Origin: Candidatus Omnitrophota bacterium
Lineage (GTDB): Bacteria; Omnitrophota; Gorgyraeia; Zapsychrales; Zapsychraceae
Reading direction: 5' to 3'
DNA length: 5,268 nucleotides
Assembly: GCA_030634235.1 (NCBI GenBank)
Contig: DAOWBD010000078.1
Span: 1-5,268 of the forward strand
Positions 1 through 5,268 of the stretch are shown piece after piece. The position numbers and the translations under genes were made by a program. How positions within the stretch are numbered: the first letter of the stretch is position 1; every line of letters starts with the position of its first letter. The notes beneath the pieces were generated by a model, which saw nothing but the letters and a program-made list of their open reading frames with translations, ran no database searches and was not told the DNA's origin.

Positions 1-1753
1 CGACCGGCGCAAGCAAGGCCTCCATCTGCTCAAGGCTCGTCCCTGTTTTGGCCTCGGCCCGGATATAAAACTCCTCGATCCCCTCTCCTGAAAACATAAC
101 AACTTTCAGCTTTGTCGCAAAGGCCGCAAAAATAACTGCCGGAATCAAAACAAAAATAAGAAATCCCAAAACAAAATACCGGTGTTTTAAAGCCTTACAC
201 AAGACGCGTAAATACCAGGACGATACTTCCTGGAACCACCGCTTTCCCGGGGTCCCTACATGACTGATGTTTTTAGATCTTGATCCCTTGACAAAAGCAG
301 CTAAATGCGAAGGTAAAATAATAAAACACTCAAAAATGGACGCACTCAAGGCGATGATCACCACCATCGGGATCTGCCTGATGAATTTCCCGATAATATC
401 TGGGATGAACAACAGTGGAGCGAATGCCGCAAATGTGGTTAAGATCGTCGCTGTCACGGGTGCGATGACCTCGGTCGTTCCCCTCACGGCGGCTTCTTTC
501 GGACTCATCCCCCGTTCCACATGGCTATAAACATTCTCAGCCACAATAATACCGTCGTCAACAAGCATCCCTAAGACAATGATCAATCCCAGCATCGACA
601 CCAGATTGATGCTGATCCCCATCATGTTCATAAAGAAAAATGTAATAAACAACGAAATCGGGATCCCTAACGCCGTTGTCAGCGCGGGAACCGGATCCAG
701 AAACGTAAAGAGAATAATGACAACCAATACAAAACCGATCATCCCGTTATTCTTGAGAACCCCCAAACGCCGCTTCACATAATACGACATATCATTGGCA
801 ATAATGATATCCACCTCTTGCGGTAAGGTCTTCTCAAATCGATCGATCTCATCATTGATCTTCTTAACAACCTTCAAGATATCCGAAGACTCGTTTTTGA
901 TCACAACCATGCCTAAGGAACGCTCGCCATTGGTATGCGCGATACGTGTAAGATCTTCAAACGTGCTCTTGACGACAGCCACATCCTTGATGCGCAGCCA
1001 GTTGCCCGCATCATTGGCGCGAATGATCACATTCCCAATTTCTTGCACGGATTTAAATTCGCCGGTGGTACGAATATTAAATTCTTCTTTGTCCGTTGTT
1101 AAATACCCTCCGGGAAGCGTGATATTGCGCGACTGTAAAGCGCTCATGACCTCATCGATAGAAATATGGAACGCCTTCAATTTATCAGGATCGACCTCAA
1201 CGTGAAACTCCGGTTCCCGCCACCCTAAACGGTTAACCGTGGCCACCCCGTTGATATTTAAAATAATATCTTCCAGATTCTCCGCATACTGCCGCTTTTC
1301 AAATTCCGGAATAGGCCCGGTCAGAGAAATCTCAAGGACAGGAAATTCCTTACTGCGCAGTTCAAAAACAATGGGGTCGTCTTTAACTCCGTCCGGCAGG
1401 TTCTGAATACGGTCGACGGCGCGCTCGATATCATCCATCACCTGGTTCTTGTCGCTCGCCTTAGGATCAATGGTAATGCCGATCTCTGAGCGCCCCTCTT
1501 CGGATTTGGAATTGATCTCCTTGATGCCGCTAATACCCTTGATCTCTTTCTCGATCGGGATCGTAACGAACTTCTCGACATCTTCGGTAGGCGCTCCGGG
1601 ATAAATCGTGGTGATGGTGGCGATATCATAATCCACTTGCGGAAAAGCCTCTTTGCGCAAATGAAAAGCAGAAAAGACACCGATCACGATGATCAGAAAC
1701 GACAGGAGATTGACCAGGAGTGAATTCTTAACTGAAAATTGGGCTAGCTTCAC
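1..1753 (-). CDS. RND-family efflux pump permease (AcrB-like), N-terminal 584 residues, 3' end outside window
   Basis: Inner-membrane proton-driven drug/solute exporter of the AcrB/HAE type, inferred from family features. The frame stays open from GTG at 1753-1751 to the window edge. The start is supported by a Shine-Dalgarno AAGGAGAG at 1770-1763, nine nt upstream, and by the typical RND opening KLAQFSVKN. I see TM1 at about residues 12-32, followed by the conserved LRKEAFPQVDYD segment. A large periplasmic porter/docking region spans about 33-335, including YPGAPTEDVE (51-60). TM2 to TM6 fall at about 337-482. TM4 carries GMLVDDGIIVAENV (395-408), whose D399 and D400 match the proton-relay pair D407/D408 of AcrB. 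TM7 is at about 527-547, and the second porter half begins near 555. RND pumps are usually 1000-1050 aa, so a little over half is visible. The gene follows tolC by 3 nt and is surely cotranscribed. Substrate cannot be told from sequence; I see no metal-pump signature. No frameshift was seen. Confidence 0.95.
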   Translation of the reverse strand, partial: MKLAQFSVKNSLLVNLLSFLIIVIGVFSAFHLRKEAFPQVDYDIATITTIYPGAPTEDVEKFVTIPIEKEIKGISGIKEINSKSEEGRSEIGITIDPKASDKNQVMDDIERAVDRIQNLPDGVKDDPIVFELRSKEFPVLEISLTGPIPEFEKRQYAENLEDIILNINGVATVNRLGWREPEFHVEVDPDKLKAFHISIDEVMSALQSRNITLPGGYLTTDKEEFNIRTTGEFKSVQEIGNVIIRANDAGNWLRIKDVAVVKSTFEDLTRIAHTNGERSLGMVVIKNESSDILKVVKKINDEIDRFEKTLPQEVDIIIANDMSYYVKRRLGVLKNNGMIGFVLVVIILFTFLDPVPALTTALGIPISLFITFFFMNMMGISINLVSMLGLIIVLGMLVDDGIIVAENVYSHVERGMSPKEAAVRGTTEVIAPVTATILTTFAAFAPLLFIPDIIGKFIRQIPMVVIIALSASIFECFIILPSHLAAFVKGSRSKNISHVGTPGKRWFQEVSSWYLRVLCKALKHRYFVLGFLIFVLIPAVIFAAFATKLKVVMFSGEGIEEFYIRAEAKTGTSLEQMEALLAPV

Positions 1754-1756
1754 GGT

Positions 1757-3238
1757 TTAGATCTCTCCTTGAAAATATTCTTTAAGTAATGTTCCTTCTT
1801 TTTTGCGTAAGTCCACCAGTGCCCCCTGATAGCGACGGATCGCCTCAGCGACGACACTGCGCGCAAGGACCAGGTCTTCCTGAAAACGGATCACTGTATC
1901 CGTATCCGAGCGGCCATAGCCGAAACGTTTCACTTCGCCTTCAAGCTTCTGGGCCTGCAATGATGCGATCTCCTGGCTGTTGGCCGCAATTTCCTTGAAC
2001 ACATTGCAGTCACGCGCCTGGTCGGTAATACCGATGGCAATTTGCCGCTCGAGCAATTTCAATTCTAAAAGCGCCTTGGCCTTCTCGAGCTCGGCCGCTT
2101 CCAATTCGCCTTTCGCCGCTCTGTTCTCTAAAGGAAAGGTGATCTTCAAACCCGCAAAGAAATCAGGATTGTTCTCTTCGGTGATCTGGGTTACGGCATG
2201 CTTAAAGTGATCCCCGAGGCCGTTTTGCTCGAGGGTCGCGGTCAAATTGATCTCCGGCCACATGTTGTTCTTCTTCATGGTGAGCTTAATATCTTTCGAC
2301 TCAATCTCTTTGTTCGCCTTTTTATAATCCTGGCGGTTCTCAAAGGCCTTCTTCAGCGCCAGCAGCACTTCTTCCTTGCCATTAGCCGACAGGTCAAAGT
2401 TTTCCGTCGGCTCAATATCAACATCCTCCTCAATATTTAAGAGAAGCTTCAGGATATTTGTCTTGGCTTTCACACTGTTCTGCACAAGGAGCAGAGTGTT
2501 CTTGCGCGACTTATAATTCGCTTCCGAGGCGATCGCCTCCGGGATCTCGACGAGCCCGTCCTTGAGTTTTTCCTGGTTCAGGTCATAAAGTTTTTTCGCC
2601 TCCGCGACCATCTCCTCCTGGATCTTCACCAGCTCGATCTCAAGGACAAGATCCCAATATGCCTTTTGGACCTCGGCGATACTTTGCTCGATCTTATCGA
2701 GCGTCGTGTACTCCGTATTCTCGATATCAACAAGCGTGACCTTAACATCACCCCGATCCTGGATCCCGAAGAAATTCTTTCCGAGATCCTGTTCGATCGT
2801 CACCCCAAGCGTTGAATCATGGGTCAACGCTGATGAGGCAACGGTCGAGTCGGTCCAGCTCCGGTTATTGGTCATATCAACGCTGACCGTCGTTCCCGTC
2901 GGAAGCAATTTCGAAACACCAAGATTATAGTCATTATCAAGGGCCTTGGTCCCGGCAGGCGTCGAAGACTGCTTGCTCTGGTCATTGCGGTACTTGATCT
3001 CGGCCTCAAGAACCGTATCATAAATGGACTGCGCGACCTTCTTGTCCGTCCGGGCAATCCACGTGTCATATTTCGTTAATTGAATATCAAAGTTATTGAC
3101 GAGCGCCAGTTCCGTGGTTTCCTCAAGAGAAAGCTGATAGGCCTTCGGCAGTGCCTGCCCTTCTTCACCGATAGAAACGGACTGCCCAAACAGGCAGAAG
3201 ACAGCCGTTATTGTCCACACCATTAAATTTCTTCTCAT
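1757..3238 (-). CDS. TolC-family outer-membrane efflux channel protein, 493 aa
   Basis: Forms the outer-membrane/periplasmic exit duct of a tripartite efflux system, as a trimer by family precedent. I choose the ATG at 3238-3236 because it is followed by a signal peptide (MRRN, then a hydrophobic run to about residue 22) and preceded by AAGGGG at 3250-3245, six nt away. Its ATG overlaps the marR TGA as ATGA, so translation is probably coupled. A longer in-frame start at 3322 would bury the signal peptide behind 28 residues of out-of-frame marR and is unlikely. The duplicated TolC architecture is visible: one repeat begins near residue 37 (LSLEETTELALVNNFDIQ), the second near 289 (EVLLALKKAFENRQDY). 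Each has a long charged helical hairpin, with beta-strand segments near 105-150 and 330-372 (GLKITFPLENRAAKGELEAA). Length fits the family (about 450-500). A Cys lies in the signal region, but the preceding AVF is not a lipobox, so it is probably not a lipoprotein. Confidence 0.93.
   Translation of the reverse strand: MRRNLMVWTITAVFCLFGQSVSIGEEGQALPKAYQLSLEETTELALVNNFDIQLTKYDTWIARTDKKVAQSIYDTVLEAEIKYRNDQSKQSSTPAGTKALDNDYNLGVSKLLPTGTTVSVDMTNNRSWTDSTVASSALTHDSTLGVTIEQDLGKNFFGIQDRGDVKVTLVDIENTEYTTLDKIEQSIAEVQKAYWDLVLEIELVKIQEEMVAEAKKLYDLNQEKLKDGLVEIPEAIASEANYKSRKNTLLLVQNSVKAKTNILKLLLNIEEDVDIEPTENFDLSANGKEEVLLALKKAFENRQDYKKANKEIESKDIKLTMKKNNMWPEINLTATLEQNGLGDHFKHAVTQITEENNPDFFAGLKITFPLENRAAKGELEAAELEKAKALLELKLLERQIAIGITDQARDCNVFKEIAANSQEIASLQAQKLEGEVKRFGYGRSDTDTVIRFQEDLVLARSVVAEAIRRYQGALVDLRKKEGTLLKEYFQGEI
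1763..1770 (-). promoter_or_regulatory. Ribosome binding site of the RND permease gene
   Basis: AAGGAGAG lies in the last codons of tolC, 9 nt before the GTG at 1753. It supports the non-ATG start of the pump gene, which has no nearby in-frame ATG. Confidence 0.75.
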
Positions 3239-3657
3239 TGCATACCCCTTTGGATCTTCCTTAATATACGCACATAATTGGCTTGGTCCTTCTTTAGCAA
3301 TTTTGACAGAAGGCCTTCCCATTTTCCTTTGATCGTTGTTTTCAACTTCTTGGCGACCCTTTTTCCCTTAGGCGTCAGGTCCACATTGACAACGCGCCGG
3401 TCATTCTTATCGTGAATGCGCCTGACATACCCCAATTTCTCAAGCCGGCTCACGATCCCTGTCGTCGTCGGCGCGGTGATGCCAAGTTTTTGGCTGAGTT
3501 CATTAAGCCGGCAGGGTGACGCTTCAGAAAGCGTCATGATCGTAAAGATCTGCGTCTGGGAAATATTGATCGTCTGAAAAAACTTCAAGAAGATATTGCG
3601 CGCGATCACGGGCATCAGCACGGATACTTCTTCAGCGATCTGTTTTGTCGTCGGCAT
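3235..3657 (-). CDS. MarR-family winged-helix transcriptional regulator, 140 aa
   Basis: Probable ligand-responsive repressor of its own efflux operon; dimeric by family precedent. The winged-helix domain is clear: a first helix at about residues 51-58 (LNELSQKLG), a recognition helix at about 62-75 (APTTTGIVSRLEKLG), and a beta wing at about 78-94 with the MarR-typical DRR at 86-88 followed by LTPKG. Flanking helices (1-30 and 97-140) would form the dimer interface. The length of 140 aa is standard. The ATG at 3657 has a strong ribosome binding site AAGGAGGG at 3669-3662. Its TGA overlaps the tolC ATG by 2 nt of coding overlap in the ATGA arrangement, which ties its expression to the pump. 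A promoter and three operator-like repeats lie directly upstream. The ligand is unknown; phenolic or other aromatic compounds are common for the family, but nothing here shows which. An activator role is possible but less likely, because the repeats sit on the -10 and start site. Confidence 0.93.
   Translation of the reverse strand: MPTTKQIAEEVSVLMPVIARNIFLKFFQTINISQTQIFTIMTLSEASPCRLNELSQKLGITAPTTTGIVSRLEKLGYVRRIHDKNDRRVVNVDLTPKGKRVAKKLKTTIKGKWEGLLSKLLKKDQANYVRILRKIQRGMQ
3245..3250 (-). promoter_or_regulatory. Ribosome binding site of tolC inside the end of marR
   Basis: AAGGGG within the last marR codons, 6 nt before the ATG at 3238. It decides the tolC start in favour of the ATGA overlap and against the longer frame from 3322. 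Confidence 0.65.
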
Positions 3658-3661
3658 CCTT

Positions 3662-3669
3662 CCCTCCTT
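3662..3669 (-). promoter_or_regulatory. Ribosome binding site of marR
   Basis: AAGGAGGG read on the minus strand, 4 nt (5 from the AAGGAGG core) before the ATG at 3657. It is a near-perfect anti-SD match and the strongest in the window; it fixes the marR start. Confidence 0.8.
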
Positions 3670-3688
3670 GGTAGACCTACCCTTTTTA

Positions 3689-3733
3689 TTAGCGGAACTA
3701 ATAGTTAGCCTAACTAAATATTAGCATAACAAA
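3689..3733 (-). promoter_or_regulatory. Three tandem 16-bp operator-like repeats, probable MarR binding array
   Basis: Three copies of a 13-bp motif start exactly 16 bp apart on the plus strand at 3689, 3705 and 3721: TTAGCGGAACTAA, TTAGCCTAACTAA and TTAGCATAACAAA (consensus TTAGCNNAACTAA). The first two are dyads, TTAG-N5-CTAA; the third is degenerate in its right half. The array covers part of the -10, the predicted start site and the early leader, the position expected for repression. The adjacent marR gene makes its product the likely ligand of the array, as MarR-family genes commonly act on their own promoters. Binding itself is inferred. Confidence 0.7.
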
Positions 3734-3745
3734 GCGGTTTGTCAA
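3718..3745 (-). promoter_or_regulatory. Sigma70-type promoter of the marR-tolC-RND operon
   Basis: Read on the minus strand, a perfect -35 TTGACA lies at 3745-3740, then a 16-nt spacer, then -10 TAATAT at 3723-3718 (4 of 6 matches to TATAAT) preceded by TGC, which gives an extended -10. The predicted start site is near 3711, leaving a leader of about 54 nt before the marR ATG. An A/T tract, AAATTTTT at 3767-3760, lies where a distal UP element would be (about -56 to -49). It is the only good promoter in the intergenic region. Confidence 0.75.
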
Positions 3746-3782
3746 GGGCGGAAACGGTGAAAAATTTGAGGCAAAATTTTGG

Positions 3783-4988
3783 TTAATTTTTCCAACGATA
3801 AAGACGGGCCGTCGTCCCCTTGGAAAAGCGGAAAGTATCCTGAGGAAGTTCGAGAAAGCCGTCAGTGCCGGCTAAAGCGGCGTAGTCGCCGGAAGTGCCA
3901 GTGAAAACAGGCGTAGATAGAAGGCGACCGTCTTCATCCCCCCTCACCTTAACCGGTAAGAAGTAGGTGCGGTCAGTTTTAACGTCGACGTCCGAATCGA
4001 GGACCGCAAACTCCTGTGCCTGCTCACGGGCACCGGACGCCGTGTTGAAATACGGCAAAACATAGCGATAGACACCGACCTGGGTCGAGACAGGATTCCC
4101 GGGAAGGGCAAAGACAGGCTTGCCATCGCCGCTCTTACCGAACCAGAAGGGCTTGCCCGGACACTGTTTAACCTGGTGGAACAAGACTTCGACGCCAAGA
4201 CCGGCGAGCACGTCAGGAATATAGTCGAACTTGCCCATCGAAACGCCGCCGCTTAAGACAATGACATCAAAATGCTCAAGCATTTCCCCGAGGCGCAATC
4301 TTAATTCCTCTTTATCATCCCGGAGATGAAAGCGCGTAACCTGATCGTATCCGGATAGTTTCAGCGCTGCTTCAATAACATAGGAGTTCAATTGGCGGAT
4401 TTGATGCGGCTCCACCTGTTCATTGATACCGACCACTTCATCGCCGGTCCCAACCGCGGCGACCTTAGGGGCTGCCGAAACAAGAACCTCGGCTTTTCCT
4501 ATCGACGCCGCAATGGCAACCTGCGGCGCTAACAGCCGCGCGCCTTTCTTAAGAAGAACGGTACCGCGCGGATAGTCGGAAGCCTGGGCGTGAACGAACT
4601 GCCTGTGAATTGGCTTGACGTCCTCACGGACCATCGCCTTCCCTTCCTTTATACTAACATCCTCGTAGGGAATGACACAGTCGCATCCGCCGGGCAAGAC
4701 CGCCCCGGTCATCACCTCAAGACAGGTGCTCGAGCCCTCTAACTTTAAAGGCGGGATTCCCGCTTTTTGAACACCTTCGACCGAAAACGTCCTATCGCCT
4801 TGCTCCCACGTGTTAAACTTAATCCCGATACCGTCCATCGTCACGCGGTCGAATGGCGGAAGGTCCCTGTCAGCGATGAGATCCTCCTGCAAGACCATCC
4901 CGAAGGCATCCTGCAGGGGAACCTGGACGGAAGGAAACTTCTCTATATTAAGGGAAATGATTTTGTCAGCTTCTTCGACAGTGATCAT
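3783..4988 (-). CDS. moeA: MoeA, molybdopterin molybdenumtransferase, 401 aa
   Basis: Cytosolic enzyme that inserts molybdate into adenylylated molybdopterin, the last step of Mo-cofactor (Moco) synthesis, with release of AMP. Residues known to matter in E. coli MoeA are present in the expected order: D52 in FDRVTMDG (46-53), T94 in VMTGAVLPGG (92-101), E184 in GTGDEV (180-185), RDD (223-225), SGGVSMGKFDY (246-256) with D255, PGKPFWFG (277-284), and GNPVST (297-302). The C-terminal beta domain IV is complete to residue 401; E. coli MoeA is 411 aa. Active-site context MDGIGI replaces the common MDGYA, a variant I recall from some Bacteroidetes-type MoeA proteins. The ATG at 4988 has AGGAG at 5001-4997, eight nt upstream. 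Another ATG at 4993 is out of frame. The gene follows hypE by 11 nt, and the ribosome binding site overlaps the hypE TAG, so cotranscription is likely. Its context suggests supply of Moco to a Mo enzyme working alongside a hydrogenase; that link is inference. Confidence 0.93.
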   Translation of the reverse strand: MITVEEADKIISLNIEKFPSVQVPLQDAFGMVLQEDLIADRDLPPFDRVTMDGIGIKFNTWEQGDRTFSVEGVQKAGIPPLKLEGSSTCLEVMTGAVLPGGCDCVIPYEDVSIKEGKAMVREDVKPIHRQFVHAQASDYPRGTVLLKKGARLLAPQVAIAASIGKAEVLVSAAPKVAAVGTGDEVVGINEQVEPHQIRQLNSYVIEAALKLSGYDQVTRFHLRDDKEELRLRLGEMLEHFDVIVLSGGVSMGKFDYIPDVLAGLGVEVLFHQVKQCPGKPFWFGKSGDGKPVFALPGNPVSTQVGVYRYVLPYFNTASGAREQAQEFAVLDSDVDVKTDRTYFLPVKVRGDEDGRLLSTPVFTGTSGDYAALAGTDGFLELPQDTFRFSKGTTARLYRWKN

Positions 4989-4996
4989 GACATAAA

Positions 4997-5001
4997 CTCC
5001 T
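4997..5001 (-). promoter_or_regulatory. Ribosome binding site of moeA overlapping the hypE stop codon
   Basis: AGGAG shares two bases with the hypE TAG (TAGGAG) and sits 8 nt before the moeA ATG at 4988. The terminating hypE ribosome would expose or reload at this site, so translational linkage is plausible. Confidence 0.7.
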
Positions 5002-5268
5002 AGCAGATCCGCGGCAGCTGCTCGCCGCTTAACATATCGATGATGCGGGTCGCCCCGATCTTGCTTTTCATCGTAACAAGAGACGGCGCGTCATCGTTTA
5101 CCACGCCGATGAAACAGGACCTTTGGCACGCCGGATGGCCCTTCATGATCGAAAGCGCCTTCTCTTGATCCTTCGCGGGAATAAAAGCGGCAAGGCGTCC
5201 TTCGTTGGCGACGTAAAGCGGGTCGAGCCCGAGAATTTCGCAAGCCGCCGCCACATCTTCGCGAACAG
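5000..5268 (-). CDS. hypE: HypE, hydrogenase maturation protein (carbamoyl dehydratase), C-terminal 88 residues; 5' end outside window
   Basis: HypE receives a carbamoyl group from HypF on its C-terminal cysteine and dehydrates it with ATP to a thiocyanate, the source of the CN ligands of the [NiFe]-hydrogenase active-site iron. The visible part is the C-terminal AIRS/PurM-like half. It starts VREDVAAACEILGLDPLYVA, continues NEGRL, and later shows IGATRIIDMLSGEQLPRIC. The terminal PRIC, with the modified Cys as the very last residue before TAG (5002-5000), is diagnostic and intact. A GTG at 5254 opens a shorter frame, but it is an internal valine: the frame continues upstream through conserved VRED to the window edge. 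HypE is usually about 330-350 aa, so about a quarter is seen. The hydrogenase genes and other hyp genes would be expected upstream, beyond 5268. Confidence 0.96.
   Translation of the reverse strand, partial: VREDVAAACEILGLDPLYVANEGRLAAFIPAKDQEKALSIMKGHPACQRSCFIGVVNDDAPSLVTMKSKIGATRIIDMLSGEQLPRIC

Noticed and set aside
267..1205. Plus-strand open frames of 67-136 codons opposite the RND gene
   Set aside because: The minus strand encodes a continuous, clearly recognisable RND permease here; the plus-strand frames show no family features and are antisense shadows.
1438..1680. Minus-strand 80-codon frame overlapping the RND gene
   Set aside because: It is an Arg/Ser-rich shifted frame inside the conserved RND porter region, typical of an out-of-frame shadow.
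1789..3069. Several open frames of 65-80 codons on both strands inside tolC
   Set aside because: All lie within the continuous TolC coding frame and none has a plausible ribosome binding site or recognisable protein features.
3194..3196. Lipoprotein cysteine in the TolC-family signal region
   Set aside because: The residues before the Cys are AVF; the large Phe at -1 does not fit a lipobox.
3239..3322. 28-residue N-terminal extension of the tolC frame from an ATG at 3322
   Set aside because: It lies inside marR in another frame, has no signal peptide at its start, and the ATG at 3238 has its own ribosome binding site followed directly by a signal peptide.
3689..3733. CRISPR or integration-related direct repeats
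   Set aside because: Units are only 13-16 bp with 3-nt gaps, three copies, internal dyads, and sit on a promoter next to a MarR gene; operators explain them better.
3760..3780. AT-only inverted repeat (AAAATTT, 6-nt loop, AAATTTT) as a moeA terminator
   Set aside because: The stem has no G or C pairs and no clean following U-tract beyond its own arm, so an intrinsic terminator is not supported; it fits better as A/T-rich DNA upstream of the promoter.
5000..5254. Separate 84-aa protein starting at GTG 5254
   Set aside because: The frame is open to the window edge and the residues upstream (VRED) belong to the conserved HypE sequence, so this is an internal valine of truncated-by-window hypE.

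Overview
This is a densely coded window in which every gene lies on the minus strand, so transcription runs from high to low coordinates. The genes point to a diderm (Gram-negative-type) bacterium: there is a TolC-type outer-membrane channel and an RND inner-membrane pump. The 3' end of hypE implies [NiFe]-hydrogenase maturation, so hydrogen metabolism, probably anaerobic. Base composition is roughly balanced. The style of the proteins, especially the MarR regulator, resembles uncultured diderm lineages such as Omnitrophota/PVC, but this is an impression and not a demonstrated assignment.

Layout in direction of transcription. (1) 5268-5000: the last 88 residues of HypE, ending in the invariant PRIC tail. 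(2) 4988-3783: a complete MoeA (molybdopterin molybdenumtransferase), 401 aa, with its ribosome binding site overlapping the hypE stop, so the two probably form one operon. (3) 3782-3658: the only intergenic region. It carries a strong sigma70-type promoter (perfect TTGACA, 16-nt spacer, TGC-TAATAT) and three head-to-tail 16-bp repeats with internal dyad symmetry that cover the -10, the predicted start site and the early leader. (4) 3657-3235: a 140-aa MarR-family regulator. (5) 3238-1757: a TolC-family outer-membrane efflux protein, 493 aa with a signal peptide; its ATG overlaps the marR stop as ATGA. (6) 1753-1: the first 584 residues of an RND efflux permease starting at GTG 3 nt after the tolC stop; the rest lies beyond the window.

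Genes 4-6 read as one autoregulated efflux operon: MarR most likely binds the repeat array and represses its own transcript until a ligand is sensed, and TolC plus the RND pump then export that or related compounds. No membrane-fusion (adaptor) protein lies between tolC and the RND gene, so it should be downstream or elsewhere. The most interesting non-coding signal is the triple 16-bp operator-like array. The most interesting context signal is moeA directly behind hypE.
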